Assembly: GCA_024235035.1 (NCBI GenBank)
Contig: JACKNE010000009.1
Coordinates: 1 to 64,000 of the forward strand
Direction: 5' to 3'
Source of the DNA: Gammaproteobacteria bacterium
GTDB taxonomy: Bacteria; Pseudomonadota; Gammaproteobacteria; Competibacterales; Competibacteraceae
Length of the DNA stretch: 64,000 bases
Under the pieces are notes generated by a model that saw only the letters and a list, made by a program, of their open reading frames with translations, was not told the DNA's origin and searched no databases. Shown here one piece after another: positions 57,360 through 64,000 of this stretch. How positions within the stretch are numbered: the stretch's first letter is position 1; each line of letters begins with the position of its first letter. A program made the translations under genes and the position numbers.

Positions 57360-57435
57360 TGGCGCTCCCTAGGGGTTTCGAACCCCTGTTCCCGCCGTGA
57401 GAGGGCGGTGTCCTAGGCCACTAGACGAAGGGAGC
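57360..57435 (-). tRNA. tRNA-Glu (anticodon CUC)
   Basis: Minus-strand cloverleaf of 76 bases. The acceptor stem is GCTCCCT/AGGGAGC, the anticodon stem CCGCC/GGCGG with loop CTCTCAC (anticodon CTC), and the T arm contains GGTTCGAACC. The 3' CCA is encoded after discriminator G. Sequence is close to E. coli tRNA-Glu apart from the anticodon (UUC there). Confidence 0.96.
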
Positions 57436-57479
57436 AGAATCGCTGGCTGGCGTCTTGAAAAGAAAAATGTATTATACGT

Positions 57480-58874
57480 ATGCTTTGGCTTCAGACAAGA
57501 GCTTGCGTACATTCCTTGGAATCCCGAACCCCGATCTCACTACCCATCCTCATTCCCCGCCCTGAACACAACATTTCGCGGGCCAATATCAGCGCCAACG
57601 CCGTCAAGGTTCTCTACCGACTGCACGACGCTGGGCATCGCGCTTGTCTGGTCGGTGGCGGTGTGCGAGATTTGTTGCTTGGACGTGAACCCAAGGACTT
57701 CGATGTCGCTACCGACGCACAGCCCGAACAGGTTTATCAGCTCTTCCGCAATTGCCGGCTGATCGGCCGCCGCTTTCGGTTGGCCCATGTGCGGTTCGGT
57801 CAAGATATCGTCGAGGTCGCCACCTTCCGCGCTTGTAGTGAAGAAAGCGATGCGAGTAAAGGTTCTGGCGTAGAGCGCGCCGCCGATGGTCGTATTCTCA
57901 GCGACAATGTCTACGGCAGTATCGAAGAAGATGCATGGCGACGGGATTTTACCATCAATGCTCTCTACTACGACATCGCCAATTTCGCGGTGTTGGACTA
58001 TGTGGGCGGTATGGCTGACCTCAAAGCAGGATTGATCCGACTCATTGGCGACCCGGTGCAACGCTATCATGAAGATCCGGTGCGCATGCTGCGAGCCGCG
58101 CGATTCGCCGCCAAGCTGGGGTTGCGGCTCGATCCAGCCACCGAAGCTCCTTTGCACCGACTGGGTCACCTGCTGGAACAGATTCCACCAGCGCGGCTAT
58201 TCGATGAAATTCTCAAGCTGTTCATGGGTGGCAGCGCCATCCAAACCTTCGAGCTGCTGCGCCATTATCGGCTGTTCGGTTGGCTATTTCCGGCTACCGA
58301 GCGTTGCCTGAATCGTCAGCAGCAGCATTATCCAAAGACCCTGTTGATCCGTGCTCTGGCCAATACCGACCAGCGACTGACGGAAGACAAACCGATCCAC
58401 CCAGCCTTCCTGTTCGCCGCTCTGCTCTGGGAACCGTTGCGCGAGCAGATGCAACGCTTACAAGCGGATGGGTTGGACCAGCATGAGACCCTGCAGGAAG
58501 CCGCTGACATCGTGACCCGAGAGCAAAGCCGTCGTGTCGCCCTGCCACGCCGCTACAGCCTGCCAATGCGGGAAATCTGGGAGTTGCAACCGCGACTGGC
58601 GCAGATCACCGGCAAACGACCGCTACGGCTACTGACCCATCCTCGATTTCGGGCAGCCTATGATTTCCTGATATTGCGCGCCGACACCGACGCGCAGGCG
58701 GCGGAGCTGGCCAAATGGTGGACCCGGTTTTTACAGATGGACGACACCGGTCGCGTCGAGGCCACTCAGCCCGCAACCAAGATCAAGGCTAAAAAAGGCA
58801 AATTGCGCCGCCGGCGCAAATCCCGATCAGCCAGCCAGGATCAACCGGCTATCCCTCCAGGGCCCGACGCCTGA
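57480..58874 (+). CDS. pcnB: Poly(A) polymerase I
   Basis: A 464-residue class II nucleotidyltransferase that adds poly(A) tails to RNA, marking it for decay. The N-terminal catalytic region has CLVGGGVRDLLLGREPKDFDV, RNCRLIGRRFRLAHVRFG and EEDAWRRDFTINALYYD; RYHEDPVRMLRAARFAAKLG is near residue 195. The basic C-terminal tail (KAKKGKLRRRRKSRS) is typical and distinguishes it from tRNA CCA transferases. The exact start is uncertain: the frame is open from ATG 57480, just beyond the tRNA, and the first 30 residues are not well conserved. folK follows after 15 bp. Confidence 0.93.
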   Translation: MLWLQTRACVHSLESRTPISLPILIPRPEHNISRANISANAVKVLYRLHDAGHRACLVGGGVRDLLLGREPKDFDVATDAQPEQVYQLFRNCRLIGRRFRLAHVRFGQDIVEVATFRACSEESDASKGSGVERAADGRILSDNVYGSIEEDAWRRDFTINALYYDIANFAVLDYVGGMADLKAGLIRLIGDPVQRYHEDPVRMLRAARFAAKLGLRLDPATEAPLHRLGHLLEQIPPARLFDEILKLFMGGSAIQTFELLRHYRLFGWLFPATERCLNRQQQHYPKTLLIRALANTDQRLTEDKPIHPAFLFAALLWEPLREQMQRLQADGLDQHETLQEAADIVTREQSRRVALPRRYSLPMREIWELQPRLAQITGKRPLRLLTHPRFRAAYDFLILRADTDAQAAELAKWWTRFLQMDDTGRVEATQPATKIKAKKGKLRRRRKSRSASQDQPAIPPGPDA

Positions 58875-58889
58875 CACGGTGACAGCCTC

Positions 58890-59450
58890 ATGCCATCGGT
58901 ACGAACCTACATTGGCATTGGCAGCAACTTGAACAATCCGGCCAACCAGGTCCGGCAAGCGTTCCAAGCGCTGACCGAGCTGCCAGCCAGCCGTTTGACA
59001 GCGTGCTCGCCATGGTATCGGACTGCTCCGGTCGGTGGACCTGCCGGTCAACCGGATTATCTCAACGCGGTCGCTGCCTTGGAAACCGAATTGACAGCGG
59101 ATGCCTTGTTGGCAATGCTTCAGGCGATTGAAATTGCACAGGGACGGGTCCGCACCGAGCGCTGGGGACCACGCACCCTGGATCTGGATCTACTCCTGTA
59201 CGGACTTGTCACTTGCGATGATCCCCAACTCACCCTACCGCATCCTCGCCTGCATCAACGCGCCTTCGTTTTGTATCCTCTTTATGACATTGCGCCGGAA
59301 TTGACGATTCCCCGACTAGGTCCGCTGACGATATTACTCAAAAATTGTCCGCCGCTGAGCATCACCCGCCTGGACATTGAAAACGAACCAGTTACGATAA
59401 TGCCGTCGAATCCATTTTCACTGAAATCTTTCTCGAACCCGCCGCCCTAG
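58890..59450 (+). CDS. folK: 2-amino-4-hydroxy-6-hydroxymethyldihydropteridine pyrophosphokinase
   Basis: A 186-residue kinase that pyrophosphorylates the pterin precursor in folate synthesis. YIGIGSNLNNPANQVRQA at the N-terminus, SPWYRTAPVGGPAGQPDYLN near 45-65 and RWGPRTLDLDLLLYG near 92-106 are the family motifs. The tail beyond residue 160 is longer than in E. coli HPPK (159 residues). It lies in the familiar pcnB-folK-panB-panC order and probably belongs to the same operon. Confidence 0.95.
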   Translation: MPSVRTYIGIGSNLNNPANQVRQAFQALTELPASRLTACSPWYRTAPVGGPAGQPDYLNAVAALETELTADALLAMLQAIEIAQGRVRTERWGPRTLDLDLLLYGLVTCDDPQLTLPHPRLHQRAFVLYPLYDIAPELTIPRLGPLTILLKNCPPLSITRLDIENEPVTIMPSNPFSLKSFSNPPP

Positions 59451-59497
59451 CTCCATCCATCATCCTTGGCGCAAGGTGGCTCCATGCAGAGTACGCC

Positions 59498-60316
59498 ATG
59501 TACAAAGACGCATCGACTCGCAAGCCGATCACGGTCAAGACCCTGGCGAAAATGAAACACGACCGGGAAAAATTCGCCGTTCTGACCGCCTACGACGCCA
59601 GCTTCGCGGCGTTGCTCGAAGCAGCGGGTGTGGAGGTCATCCTGGTTGGTGACTCGCTGGGCATGGTCATTCAGGGCCAGCGCACTACCGTACCGGTGAC
59701 GTTGGAAGACATGATCTATCACACGCGACTGGTCGCGCGTGGCTGTCAAACGGCGCTGGTGATGGCGGACATGCCATTCGCCAGTTACGCCACGGTCGAG
59801 CAGGCCGTTTACAACGCGGCTCGATTGATGCAGGAAGGCGGCGCACAAATGGTCAAGCTAGAAGGCGGCGCTTGGCTGGTCGAAACCGTGCGCCAACTCA
59901 GCCGCAACGGCATTCCAGTCTGCGCCCATCTGGGCCTGCTGCCACAGTCGATTCACAAACTGGGTGGCTACAAGGTGCAGGGCCGCGAGGAAGCCACTGC
60001 CCGGCAAATCATCGACGAAGCGCTGGCCTTGCAGGACGCTGGCGCGGATGTAGCGTTGGTGGAGTGTATCCCGGCGGAACTGGCTGCACGACTGACTAAG
60101 GCATTGGCGATTCCACTGATCGGCATCGGCGCCGGCCCAGATTGCGATGCCCAAGTGCTGGTCAGCTACGACATATTGGGTATCACTCAAGGTCATCGGC
60201 CCCGGTTCTCCAAGAACTTTCTGGCAGGTCACAACAGCCTGCAAGCGGCCGTGGAAGCCTATGTACATGCGGTCAAGGGCGGTACATTCCCCGGACCGGA
60301 ACATTGCATCGCCTGA
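59498..60316 (+). CDS. panB: 3-methyl-2-oxobutanoate hydroxymethyltransferase
   Basis: A 272-residue Mg-dependent enzyme for the first step of pantothenate synthesis, adding a hydroxymethyl group from methylene-THF to ketoisovalerate. Motifs include KFAVLTAYDASFAALLEAAGV near 25, VGDSLGMVIQGQRTTVPVTLEDM near 50-72, MADMPFASY near 88, LEGG near 125, AHLGLLPQS near 150 and GIGAGPDCDAQVLV near 208. Followed by panC after 19 bp. Confidence 0.96.
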   Translation: MYKDASTRKPITVKTLAKMKHDREKFAVLTAYDASFAALLEAAGVEVILVGDSLGMVIQGQRTTVPVTLEDMIYHTRLVARGCQTALVMADMPFASYATVEQAVYNAARLMQEGGAQMVKLEGGAWLVETVRQLSRNGIPVCAHLGLLPQSIHKLGGYKVQGREEATARQIIDEALALQDAGADVALVECIPAELAARLTKALAIPLIGIGAGPDCDAQVLVSYDILGITQGHRPRFSKNFLAGHNSLQAAVEAYVHAVKGGTFPGPEHCIA

Positions 60317-60335
60317 TCGTCGAGGAGCGCTTTTC

Positions 60336-61211
60336 ATGCGGACCGTTCATACCCTGGCCGAATTGCGCGCCCAAGTGACCTCTTGGCGGCAATCCGGTGA
60401 GCCAATCGCTTTCGTGCCAACCATGGGCAACCTGCACCGTGGCCATATCCATTTGGTCGAACGGGCACGGGAGCGAGCGCCGCGTGCCGTCGCCAGCATC
60501 TTTGTCAATCCACTGCAGTTTGGCCCTCATGAGGACTACGCCGGCTATCCGCAGACTCTGGGCGAAGACAGCCGCCAGTTGGAAACGGCTGGATTGGATC
60601 TGCTGTTCGCGCCGAACGTCGCCGCTGTTTATCCGCGCCCATTGGAAGAGATGACTCAGGTCATGGTGCCGGGGTTGACCACCGTGCTGTGCGGGGCCAG
60701 CCGACCCCTTCATTTTGGCGGCGTCACGACGGTGGTCACCAAACTATTCAACATGGTGCAGCCAGACGTGGCAATGTTCGGCGAAAAGGACTGGCAACAA
60801 CTGATCGTCATCCGCCGGATGACCGCCGATCTGAATCTACCGGTGGAGATCGTCGGGGCGCCCACCGTGCGGGAGGCCGACGGACTGGCGATGAGTTCGC
60901 GCAATGGTTACCTATCTGCCGAGCAACGAGCGATCGCTCCAACGCTGTACGTCACGCTTCAGGCCACGGCGGAGCGTTGGCGGACCGGCGAGCGCGATTA
61001 TGTAACCTTGGAGAATGCGGCCAAAACACGCCTGGCAGCGGTCGGCTTCCGTCCGGATTATTTTGAAATCCGCCACGCCGACACTCTGCAACGACCTACC
61101 CCAGAAGACACCACGGCTGACCTACGGATTTTTGCGGCGGCCTGGTTGGGCCGAGCGCGGCTGATCGACAATCTCGCGGTCGCAACCTTTCAAGAGAGAT
61201 CTGTCAACTAA
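60336..61211 (+). CDS. panC: Pantothenate synthetase
   Basis: A 291-residue ligase joining pantoate and beta-alanine with ATP. PTMGNLHRGHIHLVERA at the N-terminus is the HIGH-like nucleotide-binding motif; FVNPLQFGPHEDY, HFGGVTTVVTKLFNMVQPD, FGEKDWQQLIVI and the KMSKS-like MSSRNGYL follow. ATG 60336 has a GAGGAG ribosome-binding site. A longer frame starting inside panB (60147) is not supported. Last gene of the pan cluster. Confidence 0.96.
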   Translation: MRTVHTLAELRAQVTSWRQSGEPIAFVPTMGNLHRGHIHLVERARERAPRAVASIFVNPLQFGPHEDYAGYPQTLGEDSRQLETAGLDLLFAPNVAAVYPRPLEEMTQVMVPGLTTVLCGASRPLHFGGVTTVVTKLFNMVQPDVAMFGEKDWQQLIVIRRMTADLNLPVEIVGAPTVREADGLAMSSRNGYLSAEQRAIAPTLYVTLQATAERWRTGERDYVTLENAAKTRLAAVGFRPDYFEIRHADTLQRPTPEDTTADLRIFAAAWLGRARLIDNLAVATFQERSVN

Positions 61212-61315
61212 CACGAACCACGATACATGGGAGCCTGGCTGACGTACCCCATGAAAATCGCCGTATATGGACTCTCATGGCCGCTCAATATCCATCAGGA
61301 AATTTCTTTCGTGCA

Positions 61316-62983
61316 TCAGTGATCCTCTCGCAGCAACCGCCGTAGGATCTTGCCGACGTTGCTCTTGGGCAGCTCATCACGGAACTCAACCCGACGCGGC
61401 ACCTTGTAATTGGTCAGGTGCCGATGGCAATGTTCGATCAGGGCCTCGGCGGTCAACATCGGGTCCTTCTTGACCACCACGATCTTGACCGCTTCACCCG
61501 ATTTTTCGTCGGGCACACCGACCGCCGCTGCTTCCAGCACTCCGGGATGCAGCATCACGATGTCCTCGACTTCATTGGGATAGACATTGAAACCAGAGAC
61601 CAGAATCATGTCCTTCTTGCGATCCACGATGCGGATATAACCACGCTCATCCACATAACCGACATCGCCAGTGCGTAGATAGCCATCCGAGGTCATTACC
61701 TTGGCGGTTTCCTCAGGTCGCTGCCAATAGCCACGCATCACCTGCGGGCCGCGCAGGCAAATCTCACCGACCTGATCTGGACCGACGCCCAACTCCTGAC
61801 CCTCGTCGTCACGGATAGACAACTCAGTCGATGGGATCGGCAGCCCGATACTACCGTTATAGGTCGGCAGCGTCAGTGGATTGATGCAAGCGGCTGGCGA
61901 AGTTTCGGTTAACCCATAAGCTTCGATCAGCGACGTACCCGTCACTTGCTTCCAGTTTTCCGCCACGGCCCGTTGCACCGCCATGCCACCGCCCAAGGCA
62001 ACCTTGAAAGCGCTGAAATCCAGTTGCTCAAAACCAGGCGTATGCAATAAACCATTAAATAAGGTGTTGACCCCGGTCATGATGGTGAACCGGATGCGAC
62101 GCAATTCCTTGACAAAACCAGGCATGTCACGGGGGTTGGTGATCAAGATGTTGTGGCCGCCTATTTTCATGAAGGTTAAGCAATTGGCGGTCAGCGAGAA
62201 GATGTGGTACAGCGGCAGGGCGGTGATGACGATCTCCTCCGCCGGTCTGCAAAACGACTGCAACCAAGCCGAAGCTTGCTGCAAGTTCGCCACTAGATTA
62301 CCGTGAGTCAGCATCGCTCCCTTGGAAACACCGGTGGTGCCACCCGTATACTGCAGGAACGCCAAATCATCATGATGTAACGGCACATCGATCAAGGTCC
62401 GTTTGGCGCCCTCACTCAAGGCTCGCTGAAATGGGATTGAACCGGGAATATCCCAGGGCGGCACCATCTTTTTGACTCGCTTGACGACAAAATTGACCAG
62501 CAACCGCTTGGGAAAAGGGAATAGGTCACCCAACTGCGTGGTCACTACCGTCCTAATCAGCGTTTTATGCAACACACCCTGAAGCGTATGGGCAAAATTC
62601 TCAATGATGACGATGACACTGGCCCCGGAGTCTTTGAGTTGATGCTCCAGCTCGCGGGCCGTATAGAGCGGATTGACATTGACCACGGTCAATCCTGCCC
62701 GCAACGCACCAAACAAAGCAACTGGATATTGCAAGGCATTGGGCATCATGATGGCGACTCGCTCGCCCTTACCCAATCCCAAGTTCTGCAGCCAAGCGCC
62801 AAAATCACGACTGAGACGATCGACATCTCGATAATGCAACGTCACACCCATGTTGGAATAAGCCGGCAAATCCGCAAACCGCTGGCAACTTTTTTCCAGA
62901 ATATCCTTCAGTGAAGCGAATTCATCCAGGTCGATATCCGCCGGCACTCCTGGCGGATATTCCTTCAGCCAGATTTTTTCCAT
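61316..62983 (-). CDS. fadD: Long-chain-fatty-acid--CoA ligase
   Basis: A 555-residue acyl-CoA synthetase of the AMP-forming superfamily. The ATP/AMP-binding motif is LQYTGGTTGVSKGAML near residue 210, followed by AYGLTETSPAACINPL near 355, GYLRTGDVGYVDERGYIRIVDRKKDMI-type sequence near 430-455 and the C-terminal catalytic Lys region PKSNVGKILRRLLRE. ATG 62983 has GAGG upstream; MEKIWLKEYPPGVPADI is the usual FadD start. It is divergent from a TetR-family gene that may control it. Confidence 0.94.
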   Translation of the reverse strand: MEKIWLKEYPPGVPADIDLDEFASLKDILEKSCQRFADLPAYSNMGVTLHYRDVDRLSRDFGAWLQNLGLGKGERVAIMMPNALQYPVALFGALRAGLTVVNVNPLYTARELEHQLKDSGASVIVIIENFAHTLQGVLHKTLIRTVVTTQLGDLFPFPKRLLVNFVVKRVKKMVPPWDIPGSIPFQRALSEGAKRTLIDVPLHHDDLAFLQYTGGTTGVSKGAMLTHGNLVANLQQASAWLQSFCRPAEEIVITALPLYHIFSLTANCLTFMKIGGHNILITNPRDMPGFVKELRRIRFTIMTGVNTLFNGLLHTPGFEQLDFSAFKVALGGGMAVQRAVAENWKQVTGTSLIEAYGLTETSPAACINPLTLPTYNGSIGLPIPSTELSIRDDEGQELGVGPDQVGEICLRGPQVMRGYWQRPEETAKVMTSDGYLRTGDVGYVDERGYIRIVDRKKDMILVSGFNVYPNEVEDIVMLHPGVLEAAAVGVPDEKSGEAVKIVVVKKDPMLTAEALIEHCHRHLTNYKVPRRVEFRDELPKSNVGKILRRLLREDH

Positions 62984-63094
62984 TTTCTTTTCCTCATACG
63001 GTCTTGTTTTACATTGCAAACGGGCTTCATACTGGAAAATGATCCGAGTTCAACCAAAATCAAGGGTAATTCCACTGAAACATTTGCCTATCCG

Positions 63095-63754
63095 ATGCCT
63101 CTCTCCGAACCCACGCCAGCCGCGATGAAAACGCGCGATCGCATCTTGCGGGCCAGCTTGCAGCTCTTCAATGAACACGGTGAACCACGTATCACCACTA
63201 ACCACATCGCCGACGAATTGGACATCAGTCCTGGCAACTTGTACTACCACTTTCGGAACAAGGACGAGATCATCTGGTTGTTGTTCCAGCAATTCGAGCG
63301 ACAGATCGGTACGGCTCTGCAAGTCCCCGAGCGGCGTGTGCCCGACATGGAAGACATGTGGCTTTACTTGCATCTAGTATTCGAGAATATCTGGGAATAC
63401 CGATTCTTCTACCGCGACCTCGACAATATCCTGAGCCGCAACAAGAAACTACGCACTCACTTTCGCCGCATCCTGGAGCGAAAAGTCAGCACCGCCACCG
63501 CGATCTGCAAGGGTTTGGTGGAAGCCGATGTCATGAACGCCTCTTCCGAGGATATTGCCGCGCTGTCCCGGAATATTGCCGTCATCGCGACCTACTGGCT
63601 GAATTTCCAACGCATCAGCGCCCTTTCCAGCCAAGGCAATGACAGCGACTATCTGGCGCTGGGCGTCTACCAGGTATTGTCGTTGGTTGCGCCCTTCCTA
63701 AAGGGCGAGGCCCAAGCATTACTGCGGCAGATCAGTCAGGAATACCTGATCTGA
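63095..63754 (+). CDS. TetR family transcriptional regulator
   Basis: A 219-residue repressor-type regulator. The N-terminal helix-turn-helix (about residues 14-60) is RDRILRASLQLFNEHGEPRI, then TTNHIADELDISPGNLYYHF. The C-terminal ligand domain is helical (YRFFYRDLDNILSRNKKLRTHF). ATG 63095 (MPLSEPTPAAMKTRD) is a compromise; ATG 63125 is also possible, and the frame is open back to 63014. It faces fadD across about 110 bp, so control of fatty acid uptake or activation is a reasonable but unproven idea. No palindromic operator was obvious in the gap. Confidence 0.88.
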   Translation: MPLSEPTPAAMKTRDRILRASLQLFNEHGEPRITTNHIADELDISPGNLYYHFRNKDEIIWLLFQQFERQIGTALQVPERRVPDMEDMWLYLHLVFENIWEYRFFYRDLDNILSRNKKLRTHFRRILERKVSTATAICKGLVEADVMNASSEDIAALSRNIAVIATYWLNFQRISALSSQGNDSDYLALGVYQVLSLVAPFLKGEAQALLRQISQEYLI

Positions 63755-64000
63755 TCGCTGGCGCTCCTCCCCCTCGTTCTTCTACAGCCTCTTCCAACCG
63801 ATCCAGGGTCGAATGCAGATCTCGCACCAACGGGCTACGGTATTTGGCCGGCGTCGCCAATCCTCGCTGGTCGCGTAGACCGCTGTCATAATGCCGCTCG
63901 TGGTCTTCCAGCACATCCATCCGCAACTGGACGCCATGCCGGGCAAGAATCGGCTCCAATTCCTCATGTCGAGTAAGCAAATCCTGACGGGTCGTCCGAT
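63732..64000 (-). CDS. Hypothetical protein, 3' end only (5' end cut by window)
   Basis: A minus-strand frame open to the right window edge and ending at 63732, coding for the last 88 or so residues of a protein. The visible part is hydrophilic and helical (EELEPILARHGVQLRMDVLE, SPLVRDLHSTLDRLEEAVEE). I recognise no domain. It overlaps the 3' end of the TetR gene by about 20 bp in convergent orientation. It may be genuine, but a shadow frame cannot be excluded. Confidence 0.45.
   Translation of the reverse strand, partial: RTTRQDLLTRHEELEPILARHGVQLRMDVLEDHERHYDSGLRDQRGLATPAKYRSPLVRDLHSTLDRLEEAVEERGGGAPAIRSGIPD

Overview
The window is a dense stretch of chromosome from a Gram-negative bacterium with ordinary housekeeping content. 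An LpxH lipid A enzyme, Lgt, DsbD, an OmpA-like protein, type II secretion genes, PilS/PilR, IscR and SuhB together point to a gammaproteobacterium of moderately high GC. A member of the Competibacteraceae or a relative is an impression from gene content only, not a proven placement. Most intergenic gaps are short; the few longer ones are clearly richer in A and T.

Layout: 1-2.3 kb holds two tandem cyclophilins (the first cut by the window edge), lpxH and a DUF1249 gene. 2.3-4.9 kb holds iscR, iscS and a HugZ-like flavin-fold gene behind a good IscR-type operator; iscU and iscA do not follow. 4.9-11.9 kb is a minus-strand type II secretion cluster, gspC-gspD-gspE-gspF, interrupted by a Uma2-family gene between gspE and gspF. 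12-15.1 kb carries a thioesterase, an alpha/beta hydrolase, a hydrogenase maturation protease and an hsp20 with a near-consensus sigma-32 promoter. 15.3-19.5 kb is a single 1,423-residue protein with TIR, CHAT-like, STAND NTPase and TPR regions, the strongest candidate for an undescribed (probably defence or regulated-death) system. 19.6-25.2 kb has a YihY family protein, a c-type cytochrome, a divergent Hsp90, rlmI and lgt.

25.3-31.7 kb (minus strand) is the second unusual area: a 1,696-residue polytopic membrane protein directly behind a pspA gene, and upstream of that a small exported protein whose tail is almost only Lys-Gly repeats encoded by two hexanucleotide microsatellites. 32-40.8 kb has suhB, nadE, sucD/sucC, pilS/pilR and a cobalamin adenosyltransferase. 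40.8-41.7 kb is the longest non-coding stretch: an AT-rich island followed by a multi-hairpin GC-rich segment just in front of a lytic transglycosylase gene. 42.5-46.1 kb carries a DUF1285 gene, an unknown membrane-anchored protein and a QmcA/NfeD pair. 46.2-48.3 kb is groES-groEL under a perfect CIRCE operator.

48.4-64 kb has cutA-dsbD, nadC, two small or exported unknowns, a HIT protein, an OmpA-family protein, a DJ-1 family protein, the rplU-rpmA-obg-proB cluster, a tRNA-Glu(CUC), pcnB-folK-panB-panC, a fadD with a divergent TetR regulator, and the 3' end of an unrecognised gene at the right edge.

The two chaperone systems use different heat-shock logic: sigma-32 for hsp20 and HrcA/CIRCE for groESL. 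All coordinates, starts and motifs were read by eye; no database search was run.
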